DNA of 64,000 bases, from NCBI RefSeq assembly GCF_029263665.1, contig NZ_JAJUFQ010000002.1, positions 1 to 64,000 of the forward strand. The letters are read 5' to 3'. Shown one piece after another: positions 25,285 to 33,661 of this stretch (position 1 is the stretch's first letter; each line of letters opens with the position of its first letter). The position numbers and the translations under genes are program-made. Source of the DNA: Halomonas sp. GTDB taxonomy: Bacteria; Pseudomonadota; Gammaproteobacteria; Pseudomonadales; Halomonadaceae. Below the pieces are notes generated by a model. The model ran no database searches and was not told the origin of the DNA. It saw only the letters and a list, made by a program, of their open reading frames with translations.

Positions 25285-26124
25285 TCAAGACTTCGATTCA
25301 TTGGGATTTCTGGGTTTTGCAGTGAAATAGTTTCCATTTTCACTCCAGAATTGAAGGCTCCCAGTTTTGTCTATGACGAAATACTCACCGAACTCATCAT
25401 CGTGTTTTTGGAGGCGAAGAGTTCCATCATCGAGTTCTGATGCACCATAAGAGGTGGTATTTACTCCTTCACCGGGAAAAACATCATCGATGTAATAGTT
25501 TCCATCTTTCTTATAAGCTACCGCCAGATAATTGAAGCCTCTCTCAATGACCCATGATCCTAAAATATTTTCGTATTTATCAGATATATCATAGCGCTGA
25601 AGAGCATCAAACTCATCTGGATTCAAGCCTGAGATGCTTACATTTAAGTCAGGGTTATAGTGTGTTGTTCCCCAATAAGAAGATCCCGGATTTTGGCCAT
25701 CAAGCCGATAACCAATGAAAGTGCGATCAACTCCCTGATCACCATTTGATTTAATGGCCTTTCCGATCAACTCAAGAGTTGGTTCATCTACTCTTTGATG
25801 AAGTTTAACTTCGACAGTTCTTTTATATGGCCGCTGAACCTTATCGCTCACAATAGTATAAAGTGAAGCTATATTTGGTTGATCAGCTTCCTGTACTTCA
25901 ACATCATTCGTAGATGCAGTTTTCACTTCACTAGAGTCAGGTTCGGGGCCAAAAATAGCAAAGGCAATAATAAATATAAAAAAGCCGAAAATGGTGCCTG
26001 CTATGGACCCAGAAAAGTGGCGTACCAGGAAGCCTCTCCCCTTGTGCTTGAGCTTGTTGTTGACGAACCGCCAAGCAATGACGAGTCCCACAAAGAAAAG
26101 CGAAACCAACATTAGTTCTTTCAT
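25285..26124 (-). CDS. Putative membrane protein of the lysogenic module
   Basis: I do not recognise this 279-residue protein. It has two membrane segments near the N-terminus (about residues 4-20 and 38-58, separated by a basic KLKHKGRGF loop) and a hydrophilic C-terminal domain of about 215 residues with many Tyr and Asp. The domain probably faces the periplasm if the N-terminus is out, or the cytoplasm if it is in; I cannot decide. It is AT-rich and lies next downstream of the repressor on the same strand, a position often used for superinfection exclusion or lysogenic conversion genes. Confidence 0.65.
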   Translation of the reverse strand: MKELMLVSLFFVGLVIAWRFVNNKLKHKGRGFLVRHFSGSIAGTIFGFFIFIIAFAIFGPEPDSSEVKTASTNDVEVQEADQPNIASLYTIVSDKVQRPYKRTVEVKLHQRVDEPTLELIGKAIKSNGDQGVDRTFIGYRLDGQNPGSSYWGTTHYNPDLNVSISGLNPDEFDALQRYDISDKYENILGSWVIERGFNYLAVAYKKDGNYYIDDVFPGEGVNTTSYGASELDDGTLRLQKHDDEFGEYFVIDKTGSLQFWSENGNYFTAKPRNPNESKS

Positions 26125-26210
26125 AGTGTTCCCTACGACTCTGGCCCTCTAGCGGGGCCTGTTTTTGAACATAATCACATCACCAGTTATGCAGGTTCGT
26201 GATTATGCTG

Positions 26211-26927
26211 TTATGCGATCCTGCCAATTTTTACTACACAGCGACCAAGAAGCTCCACAGAAGGCATTTTCTCAGGTGGAATCATTTCTGGCTGATAGTG
26301 GCTGTTGTCGCTTAGAAGCATCCAGGCACCACCTGCGACCCGCTGTACTCGCTTGATACGTCGCTCGCCTTCTACGAGCAATAGAAAAACACCCTCTGGA
26401 CGATCTGGCCGGTCACTGCGATCAACCAACACCCAGTCACCATCGGAAAGTGTCGATTCCATACTGTCGCCACGCACTTTCACGCCAACAACATGGGTAG
26501 GGTCCAGCCCCTGGGCAGATAGCTGTTCACCTTCGAAATACAAAGTGGTCTCGATGTTCTCCTGCTCGAGTGAGCGGCCATCACCAGCAGCAGCCTCAAT
26601 GTCGTACATAGGGATAGAGCAAAAGCCGGGGCTAGGCTTCATGGCCACTGATAGTGGAGCTCCGTCGTCTGCGGAAAAAGCCGCCGAAGGCACCTGTTTC
26701 AGTCCCTCTGGTGCATCGCCTTTCCCCAGTATCAGCCAGTCAAGGCTGATTCCTTGAGTAACCGATACTTGGACAGCCTCGTCATACGGAACACTTCCTC
26801 GCTGCCGCTTATTCGTCATAGCGGTTTTGCTCCAGCCGAAGAAGGCTGAAAGCTCACTATCGCTTTTTGTGTTCGTAGCCATCTTGAGACGAGTTATCAC
26901 CTCGTCAGACAGACGTTTCGTGTCCAT
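26211..26927 (-). CDS. CI-type phage repressor with S24 peptidase domain
   Basis: From ATG 26927 this is a 238-residue repressor. The N-terminal helix-turn-helix (about residues 5-65, DSELSAFFGWSKTAMTNKRQRG) is of the phage CI family; the C-terminal S24 domain has a cleavage site Ala-Gly in EAAAGDG, the serine in RGDSMEST and the lysine in RRIKRVQR. It should therefore be inactivated by RecA under DNA damage, unlike the P2 C repressor. An ATG at 26969 in frame would add 14 residues and is less likely. It is divergent from the early operon. Confidence 0.92.
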   Translation of the reverse strand: MDTKRLSDEVITRLKMATNTKSDSELSAFFGWSKTAMTNKRQRGSVPYDEAVQVSVTQGISLDWLILGKGDAPEGLKQVPSAAFSADDGAPLSVAMKPSPGFCSIPMYDIEAAAGDGRSLEQENIETTLYFEGEQLSAQGLDPTHVVGVKVRGDSMESTLSDGDWVLVDRSDRPDRPEGVFLLLVEGERRIKRVQRVAGGAWMLLSDNSHYQPEMIPPEKMPSVELLGRCVVKIGRIA

Positions 26928-26989
26928 ATAACAACTCGATATAAGAGCTGATCTCGATTCGTGTTGCAAAGATGACGAAATGTGATCAA

Positions 26990-27020
26990 ACTCAAAATGT
27001 GTAAAGCGTTACTCAAAGTG
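26990..27020. promoter_or_regulatory. Candidate operator repeats before the early operon
   Basis: ACTCAAAATG at 26990 and ACTCAAAGTG at 27011 repeat at 21 bases, exactly two helical turns, within the 104-base gap between the repressor and the first early gene. CTCGAT is also repeated at 26935 and 26953 on the repressor side. Such phased repeats fit operators for the repressor or the first early protein. No convincing -35/-10 pair could be fixed. Confidence 0.4.
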
Positions 27021-27031
27021 GAGCATACATC

Positions 27032-27241
27032 ATGAGTCGCCCTGTCGTCCCGAACGCAACCTATTCCCCACGAGGTGTTGGCAATCGTCCAGTGGGTCTT
27101 CGTCTCGCTCCAAATGAACGTGCGTGCCTCATCGAGCTAGCGACACAAGAAGGATCCAGCCTATCTGCGGAAGCACGTCTTCTTGTCATTGAAGGGCTCG
27201 AGAGACGGGGCTTCGTCATTAACCCTATCCACCGAGCCTGA
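27032..27241 (+). CDS. Small ribbon-helix-helix-like regulator, first early gene
   Basis: This 69-residue protein has the pattern of an Arc-like fold in RPVGLRLAPNERACLIELA followed by GSSLSAEARLLVIEGLERRG. It is the first gene transcribed away from the repressor, so it is the natural candidate for the Cro/Cox-type switch protein. GGAG lies about ten bases before the ATG. The assignment rests on position and the strand-helix-helix pattern only. Confidence 0.65.
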   Translation: MSRPVVPNATYSPRGVGNRPVGLRLAPNERACLIELATQEGSSLSAEARLLVIEGLERRGFVINPIHRA

Positions 27242-27275
27242 TTCGTTACCTGCATTGTCGCAAAGGAAAGCTGTC

Positions 27276-27479
27276 ATGTACCCGGACCCCAAACGTGTTC
27301 GTCAGAAAGTCACTGTGTATCTCGACCAGTACGAGGCCGACATCGTTGCAGCTCATGCCAACTACCTGGGCGTATCCAGGGCAGAAGTCATGCGAACCAT
27401 GATCATCAAGGAAGCCATGGAAGTGCTGGGCATCGACCTTGATGACGTAAAGCCGACTATGGCGGCTCGTGCTTCCTGA
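27276..27479 (+). CDS. Small ribbon-helix-helix-like protein, second
   Basis: From ATG 27276 (AAAGGAAAG upstream) this 67-residue protein reads RVRQKVTVYLDQYEADIVAAHANYLGVSRAEVMRTM, a clear beta-strand followed by two helices, as in CopG/Arc DNA-binding proteins. It could regulate plasmid-like copy control or early transcription. It lies 34 bases after the first such gene. Confidence 0.65.
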   Translation: MYPDPKRVRQKVTVYLDQYEADIVAAHANYLGVSRAEVMRTMIIKEAMEVLGIDLDDVKPTMAARAS

Positions 27480-27515
27480 ATGAAGGGGCGAATCCACCGT
27501 GCAAAAGAGGTACGC

Positions 27516-27710
27516 ATGCCTGAGCAACCCATACCAGTCGACGACAGGATGGCAGCCATTCTCGACGAGGTTTGCCAGCGCTGTGGCCTGGAAACCCGAG
27601 AACAAGCAGCGGAATTCCTGATTCGACGTCGTATTCGCCGAGGAAGTAGCAGCCTCACTGGACGAGGGAGAGCGCTATACCCCGTCAACAACCAAGGAGA
27701 TAGCCGGTGA
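27516..27710 (+). CDS. Small protein, third of the early ribbon-helix-helix-like set
   Basis: From ATG 27516 (AGAGG seven bases upstream) this is a 64-residue protein with RMAAILDEVCQRCGLETREQAAEFLIRRRIRRG, two helices rich in basic residues. A further ATG at 27480 directly after the previous stop is also in frame. It resembles small helical phage regulators but lacks a clear N-terminal strand. Its stop overlaps the Ogr-like start. Confidence 0.55.
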   Translation: MPEQPIPVDDRMAAILDEVCQRCGLETREQAAEFLIRRRIRRGSSSLTGRGRALYPVNNQGDSR

Positions 27711-27946
27711 GGATCACCTGCCCACATTGCCAGTCACGCACCATCACCCGCTCCAGCCGTCGGCCGGTCCCGGTGTTTATCGAAGCGTATGCACAGTGCA
27801 TCAACCCGGATTGTGGGTGGGCCGGCAAATTGCAGGTCGAGATGGTACTCACCACCAGTCCCAGCCGACGCCCCAATCCCGAGGTAGCTATCGCCCTCGA
27901 GCCTAGCAGCCGCCAAGTTCTGCTCGATCAGCTCCAGTCCAGCTGA
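27707..27946 (+). CDS. ogr: Ogr/Delta-like zinc-finger activator of late genes
   Basis: This 79-residue protein has Cys5, Cys8, Cys31 and Cys36 in CPHC and CINPDC, that is C-X2-C-X22-C-X4-C, exactly the P2 Ogr / P4 Delta spacing. Those proteins bind a dyad upstream of late promoters and contact RNA polymerase alpha. Three matching dyads are present before the late operons here. It starts with GTG overlapping the previous stop. Its place in the early operon, rather than after gene D as in P2, means late activation is tied to early transcription. Confidence 0.85.
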   Translation: MRITCPHCQSRTITRSSRRPVPVFIEAYAQCINPDCGWAGKLQVEMVLTTSPSRRPNPEVAIALEPSSRQVLLDQLQSS

Positions 27947-27969
27947 ATCCCCGTTACAGGAGACATTCC

Positions 27970-28362
27970 ATGAGCACAGTCGTGCCTTTTTCTGCTACCC
28001 GAGCCCCACAACTCGACCCGCACAACCTCGCTACTGCTGAACTATTCCGTCAGCGCGGGACGAACCGTGTATCAGCCTTGGCCAACTGCATCGAGCACCT
28101 GGTGGTCAACCATGACATGCCAGAGCACGTTGCCGAAATTACGGCGCTTCAGGCGTATGCCGATATCGAGAGCATGAACCAGGTAGCTCGAGTCGACATC
28201 AATTCCTCGACCTCCCACCTAGTAGTGCTTCGCACAGAAGGCGGACGTCCTGTGGCATTCACAGTGACTGAGCTACTGCGGTTGCTGGACCGTGCTCGTG
28301 ATGAAGGTGAAGCGAAAGTGGTGGACCGCGAGTCCCGACGCCCGGTCGTCATAGAGCACTGA
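27970..28362 (+). CDS. Hypothetical early phage protein
   Basis: I do not recognise this 130-residue protein. It is soluble-looking with ALANCIEHLVVNHDMPEHVAEITALQAYADIES in the middle and a basic C-terminus, and GGAGACATTCC precedes the ATG. It lies in the early operon between the Ogr-like activator and the gpA replication block. Confidence 0.75.
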   Translation: MSTVVPFSATRAPQLDPHNLATAELFRQRGTNRVSALANCIEHLVVNHDMPEHVAEITALQAYADIESMNQVARVDINSSTSHLVVLRTEGGRPVAFTVTELLRLLDRARDEGEAKVVDRESRRPVVIEH

Positions 28363-28411
28363 CCACTGCCTATTCCCGTATCAGATCGATCGAGTACCGG
28401 AGGTCATCACC

Positions 28412-28834
28412 ATGGCTGCAACCGTCCATCCATTGCCCACATCTCACCAGAGTTCCGCCGTAAAAGCTGACCGCGGGGATTGGGGAAAGCTGTGTGCAGA
28501 GTTGAGAGATCGCCAGGCTGACAAGGACTTGGCAGAGCTGTGGAATGACCTCTCCCATCCAGAGCGTCGCACCTTGATGGCCAGTGCCAATTTTCACCAT
28601 CTTCAACGTGACCCTCGTCGGGCCATTGAAGACATGAGCAAGGCTGATCGAGATGCCATCCGTGCGTCCATTCATCGCATGAGCCGTTACGCCTCACAGC
28701 TTCGTGATCGACTTCATGGGGAACATCAACATCCCAGCCGTGAACTTGCCAGCCATGCCCGTGAGGCTCTTGCTGCAGGTAATACAGAAGCTGCCATGCA
28801 CTGGCTCTCTATCATCGAGAGAGGCATAGCATGA
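28412..28834 (+). CDS. Hypothetical early phage protein upstream of gpA
   Basis: I do not recognise this 140-residue protein. It is charged and helical (LCAELRDRQADKDLAELWNDLSHPERR, then IRASIHRMSRYASQLRDRL) with no membrane segment. Its stop overlaps the gpA start by four bases, so it is translationally coupled to the initiator and may act with it. Confidence 0.75.
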   Translation: MAATVHPLPTSHQSSAVKADRGDWGKLCAELRDRQADKDLAELWNDLSHPERRTLMASANFHHLQRDPRRAIEDMSKADRDAIRASIHRMSRYASQLRDRLHGEHQHPSRELASHAREALAAGNTEAAMHWLSIIERGIA

Positions 28835-31152
28835 CAGCGCTGGAAAAGTCCCTTCAGTTCGGAAACCACGAGTGTCACAAGTGGCGTGAGGCCAATTTCT
28901 GGAGCCCGCTACCCAGCCTGGCAGAGGACCTTGCGGCAGGCTTTGTGCACGTTGCCAGTCGCCACGGTAATGCGGCAGGCAACCGTTGGCTGCGTCGCCA
29001 TGCCAGTGACTTGATTGAGCCTGGCCATATCTATCAGCGTTTTGCTCCCATCGCTGATGACCTCATGAAAGGTGCTGCAGCGATCCGAGCTCGTGAGAGC
29101 AGCTCTATCGAGGGCATTCGGGCAGCCAACGACTGGCTGATCGAAATTGAGAAGCGCCTAAAGGTGGGTGCTTTCACAGCTACTCATGATGATGATGCGC
29201 TTGTTTCCTATGCGGAAGCTCAAACCAGGGCAATTGAGCAAGAGCGCGACAGCATCATTGGCAACATCGCTGACTACAACCGGCGGCGGCGCAATGGTCT
29301 GCTGCCAGTGCCAGTGCCGCCTTGTGAACTGTCAGGACCGTTATCTGAGAGAGCACGTCAGTATCGCGAACACGTTGCCGATTCACGTAACCCTCTGACA
29401 CCACCACCCTTGTGCGCACCGTTGATGGCGGTATTCCACTTCAATTATCTGCCACCTATGAGCCTGAGCGTGGCCACAGAGATGGCTCTCAGCCAGGCCC
29501 GCAAACGTGCTCGTTTGCATAGCATCGTGCCGCCCCCTTTGAGCTGGAGTAGTGAACGGCAGCTGGCCCGTTTGTCATGTTCATTGTGGTGGCGTCGCCA
29601 GTTGCGCCGAATCTGTGGTCGTCGCCTTGAGCAGGTACAGCGCGATGCTCACCGCGTGCATAAGCGTGCGGGTATCTATTGCAGCAACATGACCCTGGCT
29701 CGCCGCAGCCAGCAGAAGATCCGTAACCGTGCTTTGCTCGAGACCCTGGAAGCCATCAACCAGGATGGCCAGACATACACTTTGGCCGAGCTCGCCGAGC
29801 TGGGCCTGGCCAACGCTGATCATCGTCGTGCCGAGTTGATGCTCCGCATTCGGGATACCGAAGCCGAGGCGCAGCGACTTGGCCACCTTGGCATGTTCTT
29901 CACTATCACGGTTCCATCGCGCTTCCATCCGGTGCATGCCAAGAACTGCCACCGCAACAGTAAGTATGACGGCAGTACCCCGCGGGAAGCCCAACAGCAC
30001 TTGCAGAAAGTATGGGCCAAGGCTCGCGCCAAGCTGGCCCGTGAAGGCTTGGCAGTCTATGGCATTCGAGTCGTAGAGCCTCATCACGATGGAACACCAC
30101 ATTGGCACCTGTTGCTGTGGATGAAACCAGAGGACGAGCCTCGGGTGGTCGAGGTCCTGCGAGAGTATGCCGAGTCCGAGTCACCCGAAGAGCTGTATGA
30201 CCGTTGGGGCAACAAGTCTTCTGCCCGTTTCAAGGCCGTCAAGATCGATTACAGCCGAGGAACAGCAGCTGGCTATGTGGCCAAGTACATCAGCAAGAAC
30301 ATCAACGGCCAGCAGTTCATGGAGGCCGACAACTACGGCCAGGAGATGGCCTCCAGTGCGCCACGTATCGAAGCCTGGGCGGCTGTATGGGGGATTCGCC
30401 AGTTCCAATTTGTAGGGCTGCCATCCGTCACAGTGTGGCGGGAAATCCGCCGTCTGACGGAACAGCAGTCCGAGCAACTGCGTTTGTGGGAAGAAGCTAC
30501 CCGTCCAATCCCCCGGGCAGCCAGGTGCCTCCATGAAATCCGCAAGGCTGCCAATGCCGGTCAGTGGGATCTCTTTCTACGCCTAATGGGCGGCCCCAAC
30601 ACACCAAGGAAAGACCAACCGATCAAGCCTTGGGTCGTCACTCGGATGGACCCCAATCGAGATCCATTCAGTCACGCCACTGGCGAGGTCATCACAGGTA
30701 TCGAAAAACGTGGCCGCTATGGCGAAGCCATCAAGTCCACCGTTGGTCTGGTGGTGAAGGATGGTAGAGGCGATGCCTCTGAGTACCTCACACGCCTGTT
30801 TCGCTGGGAGATTCGTTCACGCAAGCAGAATGCAGTGGGGCGTTTCGGAGTCGGCGAAGCCGGCGACGCTTGGACTTGTGTCAATAACTGTACGGGGGTC
30901 GATATTACCCCCCGAACCCCGCCTCCCGAGATCCTCGCCGACCAGCTCAAGCGGTTCCAGGAGTGGCGAGAAAGCGAAGTTACCCGCGCAGAGATAGAGA
31001 GCGCCGATATCGAAGCGCGATATGTCCGAGCTGCAACGCTGCGGCTCATTCAAAACGACCCGACGGCACGGCGTGTTCTCGCCGAGCGTGGGCGATTCAT
31101 ACCGGCACCAATACCTGAGCAGGAAGAGTACTTCCCGCCAGAGCTGTGCTGA
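28831..31152 (+). CDS. A: Replication initiator endonuclease (gpA), rolling circle
   Basis: This 773-residue protein has the length of P2 gpA. It carries the HUH metal motif at His424-Trp-His426 (DGTPHWHLL) and two tyrosines Tyr482 and Tyr486 (AGYVAKYISKN) three residues apart, matching the paired Tyr450/Tyr454 of P2. It nicks the phage origin and starts one-way rolling-circle replication. In P2 the origin lies within gene A itself; I could not identify it here. The C-terminal end is acidic. Confidence 0.93.
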   Translation: MTALEKSLQFGNHECHKWREANFWSPLPSLAEDLAAGFVHVASRHGNAAGNRWLRRHASDLIEPGHIYQRFAPIADDLMKGAAAIRARESSSIEGIRAANDWLIEIEKRLKVGAFTATHDDDALVSYAEAQTRAIEQERDSIIGNIADYNRRRRNGLLPVPVPPCELSGPLSERARQYREHVADSRNPLTPPPLCAPLMAVFHFNYLPPMSLSVATEMALSQARKRARLHSIVPPPLSWSSERQLARLSCSLWWRRQLRRICGRRLEQVQRDAHRVHKRAGIYCSNMTLARRSQQKIRNRALLETLEAINQDGQTYTLAELAELGLANADHRRAELMLRIRDTEAEAQRLGHLGMFFTITVPSRFHPVHAKNCHRNSKYDGSTPREAQQHLQKVWAKARAKLAREGLAVYGIRVVEPHHDGTPHWHLLLWMKPEDEPRVVEVLREYAESESPEELYDRWGNKSSARFKAVKIDYSRGTAAGYVAKYISKNINGQQFMEADNYGQEMASSAPRIEAWAAVWGIRQFQFVGLPSVTVWREIRRLTEQQSEQLRLWEEATRPIPRAARCLHEIRKAANAGQWDLFLRLMGGPNTPRKDQPIKPWVVTRMDPNRDPFSHATGEVITGIEKRGRYGEAIKSTVGLVVKDGRGDASEYLTRLFRWEIRSRKQNAVGRFGVGEAGDAWTCVNNCTGVDITPRTPPPEILADQLKRFQEWRESEVTRAEIESADIEARYVRAATLRLIQNDPTARRVLAERGRFIPAPIPEQEEYFPPELC

Positions 31153-31175
31153 GCCAATACGACAGGGAGAAGAGC

Positions 31176-31391
31176 ATGCACACACAACATCACGTTACCC
31201 CATCGGCTCCTCTCGGCATCCTGCAGGATGCTGGAGAGCTCGCGGTCCTGTCCGAGGATAACGGCCAGGTACGTCATCGCTACGCCATGGTTATTGCCTT
31301 CGACAGTGAAGAAGCGCTGCGCACTGCCCTCGAGGAACACCGCTGCGCGTATCGGGATAGCCAGGCTATCCAGGAGCGCATCCATGAGTGA
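31176..31391 (+). CDS. Hypothetical small phage protein
   Basis: From ATG 31176 (GGGAGAAGAGC upstream) this 71-residue protein holds VRHRYAMVIAFDSEEALRTALEEH. I do not recognise it. It is the first of a chain of small overlapping genes between gpA and the integrase. Confidence 0.6.
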   Translation: MHTQHHVTPSAPLGILQDAGELAVLSEDNGQVRHRYAMVIAFDSEEALRTALEEHRCAYRDSQAIQERIHE

Positions 31392-31605
31392 TCGCCTCTA
31401 CATGGTGTTCGACCCGCAAGGTCGGGTCGATCCCTACAGCACGGCAACCAGCCAGAGTATCGCCATGCAGCGTTTTGCCTCACGCCGCGCAGGTCGCCCC
31501 GTGCGCTCTGCCGTTGCCTGGCTGCTGTGGTTCCCCCTGTGGAGCCGTGGCTATCGAATTACTTACCACCCCGCTATCCCTGAGAAGGAACTCGCCAATG
31601 GCTGA
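31384..31605 (+). CDS. Hypothetical small phage protein
   Basis: This 73-residue protein starts eight bases inside the preceding gene. It reads RLYMVFDPQGRVDPYSTATS and then a basic plus hydrophobic stretch (VAWLLWFPLWSRGYRI) that could be a short membrane contact. I do not recognise it. Confidence 0.55.
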   Translation: MSDRLYMVFDPQGRVDPYSTATSQSIAMQRFASRRAGRPVRSAVAWLLWFPLWSRGYRITYHPAIPEKELANG

Positions 31606-31819
31606 TATCGCCGACATTGCCAGCGAACTGATGGAACGTCGCATGGAAAGTGCCATGGCCACATGCCGCCTGCCGGACACCATGGCTGCAAATGATGAAT
31701 GTGAAGAGTGCGGGAGTGAGATCCCTGCCGCTCGTCGCCAGGCCGCTCCCTGGGCGACCACTTGCATTGAGTGCCAGGGTATCCGCGAGAAGAAAGCCGG
31801 GAGGTATCGCCATGCATGA
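31598..31819 (+). CDS. DksA/TraR-type C4 zinc finger protein
   Basis: This 73-residue protein has a helical N-terminus followed by CEECGSEIPAARRQAAPWATTCIECQ, the C4 zinc finger of the DksA/TraR family. TraR-like phage proteins bind the secondary channel of RNA polymerase and mimic DksA with ppGpp. P2-like phages commonly carry one. AGAAGGAA stands upstream and the gene overlaps its neighbours on both sides. Confidence 0.88.
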   Translation: MADIADIASELMERRMESAMATCRLPDTMAANDECEECGSEIPAARRQAAPWATTCIECQGIREKKAGRYRHA

Positions 31820-32048
31820 TGCCAAGCGTGAGCGCATCAGCAGCCTGATTCATACCAGTGCCCAGGACGCCTGTGTCAGCCTGATGCTGATGCTCCAGCG
31901 TGAAGGCCCAGCTTACACCCTCGAGATCTGTGCAGGTGCCCTGGTCCGCCTCGATGCCACTCGGGTCGAGAAGACCAGCCACCGCAAGGCCTTCGCTACG
32001 GCTGCACGCAAGGCACTCAAGCAACTGGAGAAGGGGCCACTGACATGA
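31812..32048 (+). CDS. Hypothetical small phage protein
   Basis: This 78-residue protein starts eight bases inside the zinc finger gene and overlaps the next by four. It is helical (ERISSLIHTSAQDACVSLMLML, then RKAFATAARKALKQLE) and slightly basic at the end. I do not recognise it. Confidence 0.6.
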   Translation: MHDAKRERISSLIHTSAQDACVSLMLMLQREGPAYTLEICAGALVRLDATRVEKTSHRKAFATAARKALKQLEKGPLT

Positions 32049-32260
32049 TCAGCCAGCAGACTGTGCTGTCTTGTGAAGACCTAAAGCAGATTACCGGCTA
32101 CCAGCGTCCCGGCGACGTCGCCCGCTGCCTGCGAGAGCAGGGCGTGAGAGTGTTCAATGGGCGCTCCGGCCCCTGGACCACCATCGACCTGATCAACCAG
32201 GCTGGAGGGCTTATCCAGAACGCCAATGATGATGACCTGGACGCAAGGCAGATCATATGA
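32045..32260 (+). CDS. DUF4224-type protein, possible excisionase
   Basis: This 71-residue protein reads LSCEDLKQITGYQRPGDVARCLREQGVRVFNGRSGPW, the pattern of the DUF4224 family found just before tyrosine recombinase genes in prophages. It has a winged-helix-like length and could act as a directionality factor or DNA-bending partner. It overlaps the integrase start by four bases. Confidence 0.8.
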   Translation: MISQQTVLSCEDLKQITGYQRPGDVARCLREQGVRVFNGRSGPWTTIDLINQAGGLIQNANDDDLDARQII

Positions 32261-33429
32261 CCGGCAAGAAACTGAGCGGATCTCGACGCCGCTATAATCC
32301 TGCGATCCCGCGACACATCGACCAAGCCAAGCTGCCCAAAGGGGTCTACTACGACCCCAGAGGCAGGGGACGCTGGTTCACTCAGTACCGGAACGAAGCA
32401 GGAACGCTCAAGGGCGTCACTATCGCGGATTCAAAGGCTACCTTGTCGGAGCTCCACCGCATCATGGAGCAACGCCAGGGAATTGACCGGGATACACTGC
32501 GCTATCTGGCGGACCAGTTTCACCAGTCGGCCCAATACAAGAACCTCGAGCCCAAGACCCGCAAGGATTATGACTACTGCCGCGATCTGGCTTTGACCAT
32601 GCCGACCAAGTTGGGTAAGCCGCTGGGCGACCTGGCCACCCGTCATTTCAAACCGGCCCTGGTCCAGCGCATCGTCGACAAGATTGCCGCCGAGGGCACA
32701 CCTGCCAAGGCAAACCACTTACTGCGCTACCTGCGCCGACTGTTTCGGTGGGGCATCAATCGTGGCTATTGCGACAGCAACCCCGCCCAGGGTGTGGAGT
32801 CAGCCAAAGAGCGTCGCCTGCGCCGCCTGCCGGAGCTCGACACTATTGAACGGCTGACAGCCTTTGCCCGAGAGCGTGGCCAACGCAGCCGTGGCGAAAA
32901 AGGTGCCTGCGCGCCCTATTTGTGGATCGTCATGGAGCTGGCATACATCTGCCGACTGCGCGGTATCGAGATTGTCACCCTGACCGATGCCAACGCAATC
33001 ACCGAAGGGGTGATGACTAATCGTCGCAAGGGAAGCCGGGACAATATCGTGCGCTGGTACCCCAGGTTACGCACAGCGTGGCAGGAGGCGACAGAGCTCC
33101 GTACCAGGATCTGGCGTGCTCGCATGACCGCCGTGCCAGCCGATCCAGCTCGCAGGAGCTTAATCGTAGCCGCCGATGGTGGCGAGTTGCGGAAGTCGAG
33201 CCTGGACACCGCCTGGCAGCGGCTGATCAAGATGGCCATCGAGGAAGAGGTGATTACCAAGGAAGAGAGATTCGGCCTACACGACCTGAAGCGTCGCGGG
33301 ATCACCGACACCCAAGGCACCCGCCACGATAAACAAGAAGCGAGCGGCCATCGCTCCGCCGCAATGTTGGACGTCTACGATCTCAGCACACCTATCGTAC
33401 CCTGGCCTGGGGCTGAAAAAGACTCGTAA
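32257..33429 (+). CDS. int: Tyrosine recombinase integrase
   Basis: This 390-residue phage integrase has an N-terminal arm-binding part, a core-binding helical part (about residues 90-185) and a catalytic domain with Arg235 (CRLRGIE), His342 (LHDLKRRG), His365 (SGHRSAAM) and the nucleophile Tyr374 (LDVYD). It points toward the chromosome junction and ends 94 bases from the tRNA-Thr 3' end. In P2 the integrase lies next to the repressor, so the placement here is different: both att and the early block are at opposite sides of gpA. Confidence 0.94.
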   Translation: MTGKKLSGSRRRYNPAIPRHIDQAKLPKGVYYDPRGRGRWFTQYRNEAGTLKGVTIADSKATLSELHRIMEQRQGIDRDTLRYLADQFHQSAQYKNLEPKTRKDYDYCRDLALTMPTKLGKPLGDLATRHFKPALVQRIVDKIAAEGTPAKANHLLRYLRRLFRWGINRGYCDSNPAQGVESAKERRLRRLPELDTIERLTAFARERGQRSRGEKGACAPYLWIVMELAYICRLRGIEIVTLTDANAITEGVMTNRRKGSRDNIVRWYPRLRTAWQEATELRTRIWRARMTAVPADPARRSLIVAADGGELRKSSLDTAWQRLIKMAIEEEVITKEERFGLHDLKRRGITDTQGTRHDKQEASGHRSAAMLDVYDLSTPIVPWPGAEKDS

Positions 33430-33457
33430 ACTATGTAGTCTGTCTATGTAGATACAA

Positions 33458-33483
33458 AAAAACCGCCCTCGAAGGCGGTTTTT
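33458..33483. terminator. Bidirectional terminator between int and tRNA-Thr
   Basis: ACCGCC-CTCGA-GGCGGT-type stem flanked by an A run on one side and TTTTT on the other. It can end the integrase message rightward and the tRNA operon leftward. Since the junction is at the tRNA 3' end, this terminator belongs to the phage side. Confidence 0.85.
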
Positions 33484-33522
33484 CATGCTTAGCAAGTGCT
33501 TGATTTTAGTGTGTTTTCAGTA

Positions 33523-33598
<76 letters not shown>

Positions 33599-33661
33599 TC
33601 TTGAACGCACTTAACACTTGCTGATGGTACTGCTTCCCAGCACCCTAAAATAGGGTTGGCG

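Larger units (their letters stand above)
1..33522. mobile_element. P2-like prophage, left end outside the window
   Basis: Gene content and order follow the P2 family: leftward portal and terminase ATPase, rightward scaffold, capsid and small terminase, a lysis block, baseplate, fibre, sheath, tube, E/E', tape measure, U and D, then repressor, Ogr-like activator, gpA initiator and integrase. The right end is placed at the 3' end of a tRNA-Thr gene because the integrase stops about 94 bases from it and nothing phage-like lies beyond. The left attachment site and cos region are not visible. All structural genes look intact, so the element may still be able to form particles. Confidence 0.93.

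Noticed and set aside
28831..31152. Replication origin inside gene A
   Set aside because: P2 has its origin there, but I could not point to a convincing nick site by eye.
33430..33522. Exact attachment core
   Set aside because: The matching left repeat is outside the window, so the core cannot be delimited.
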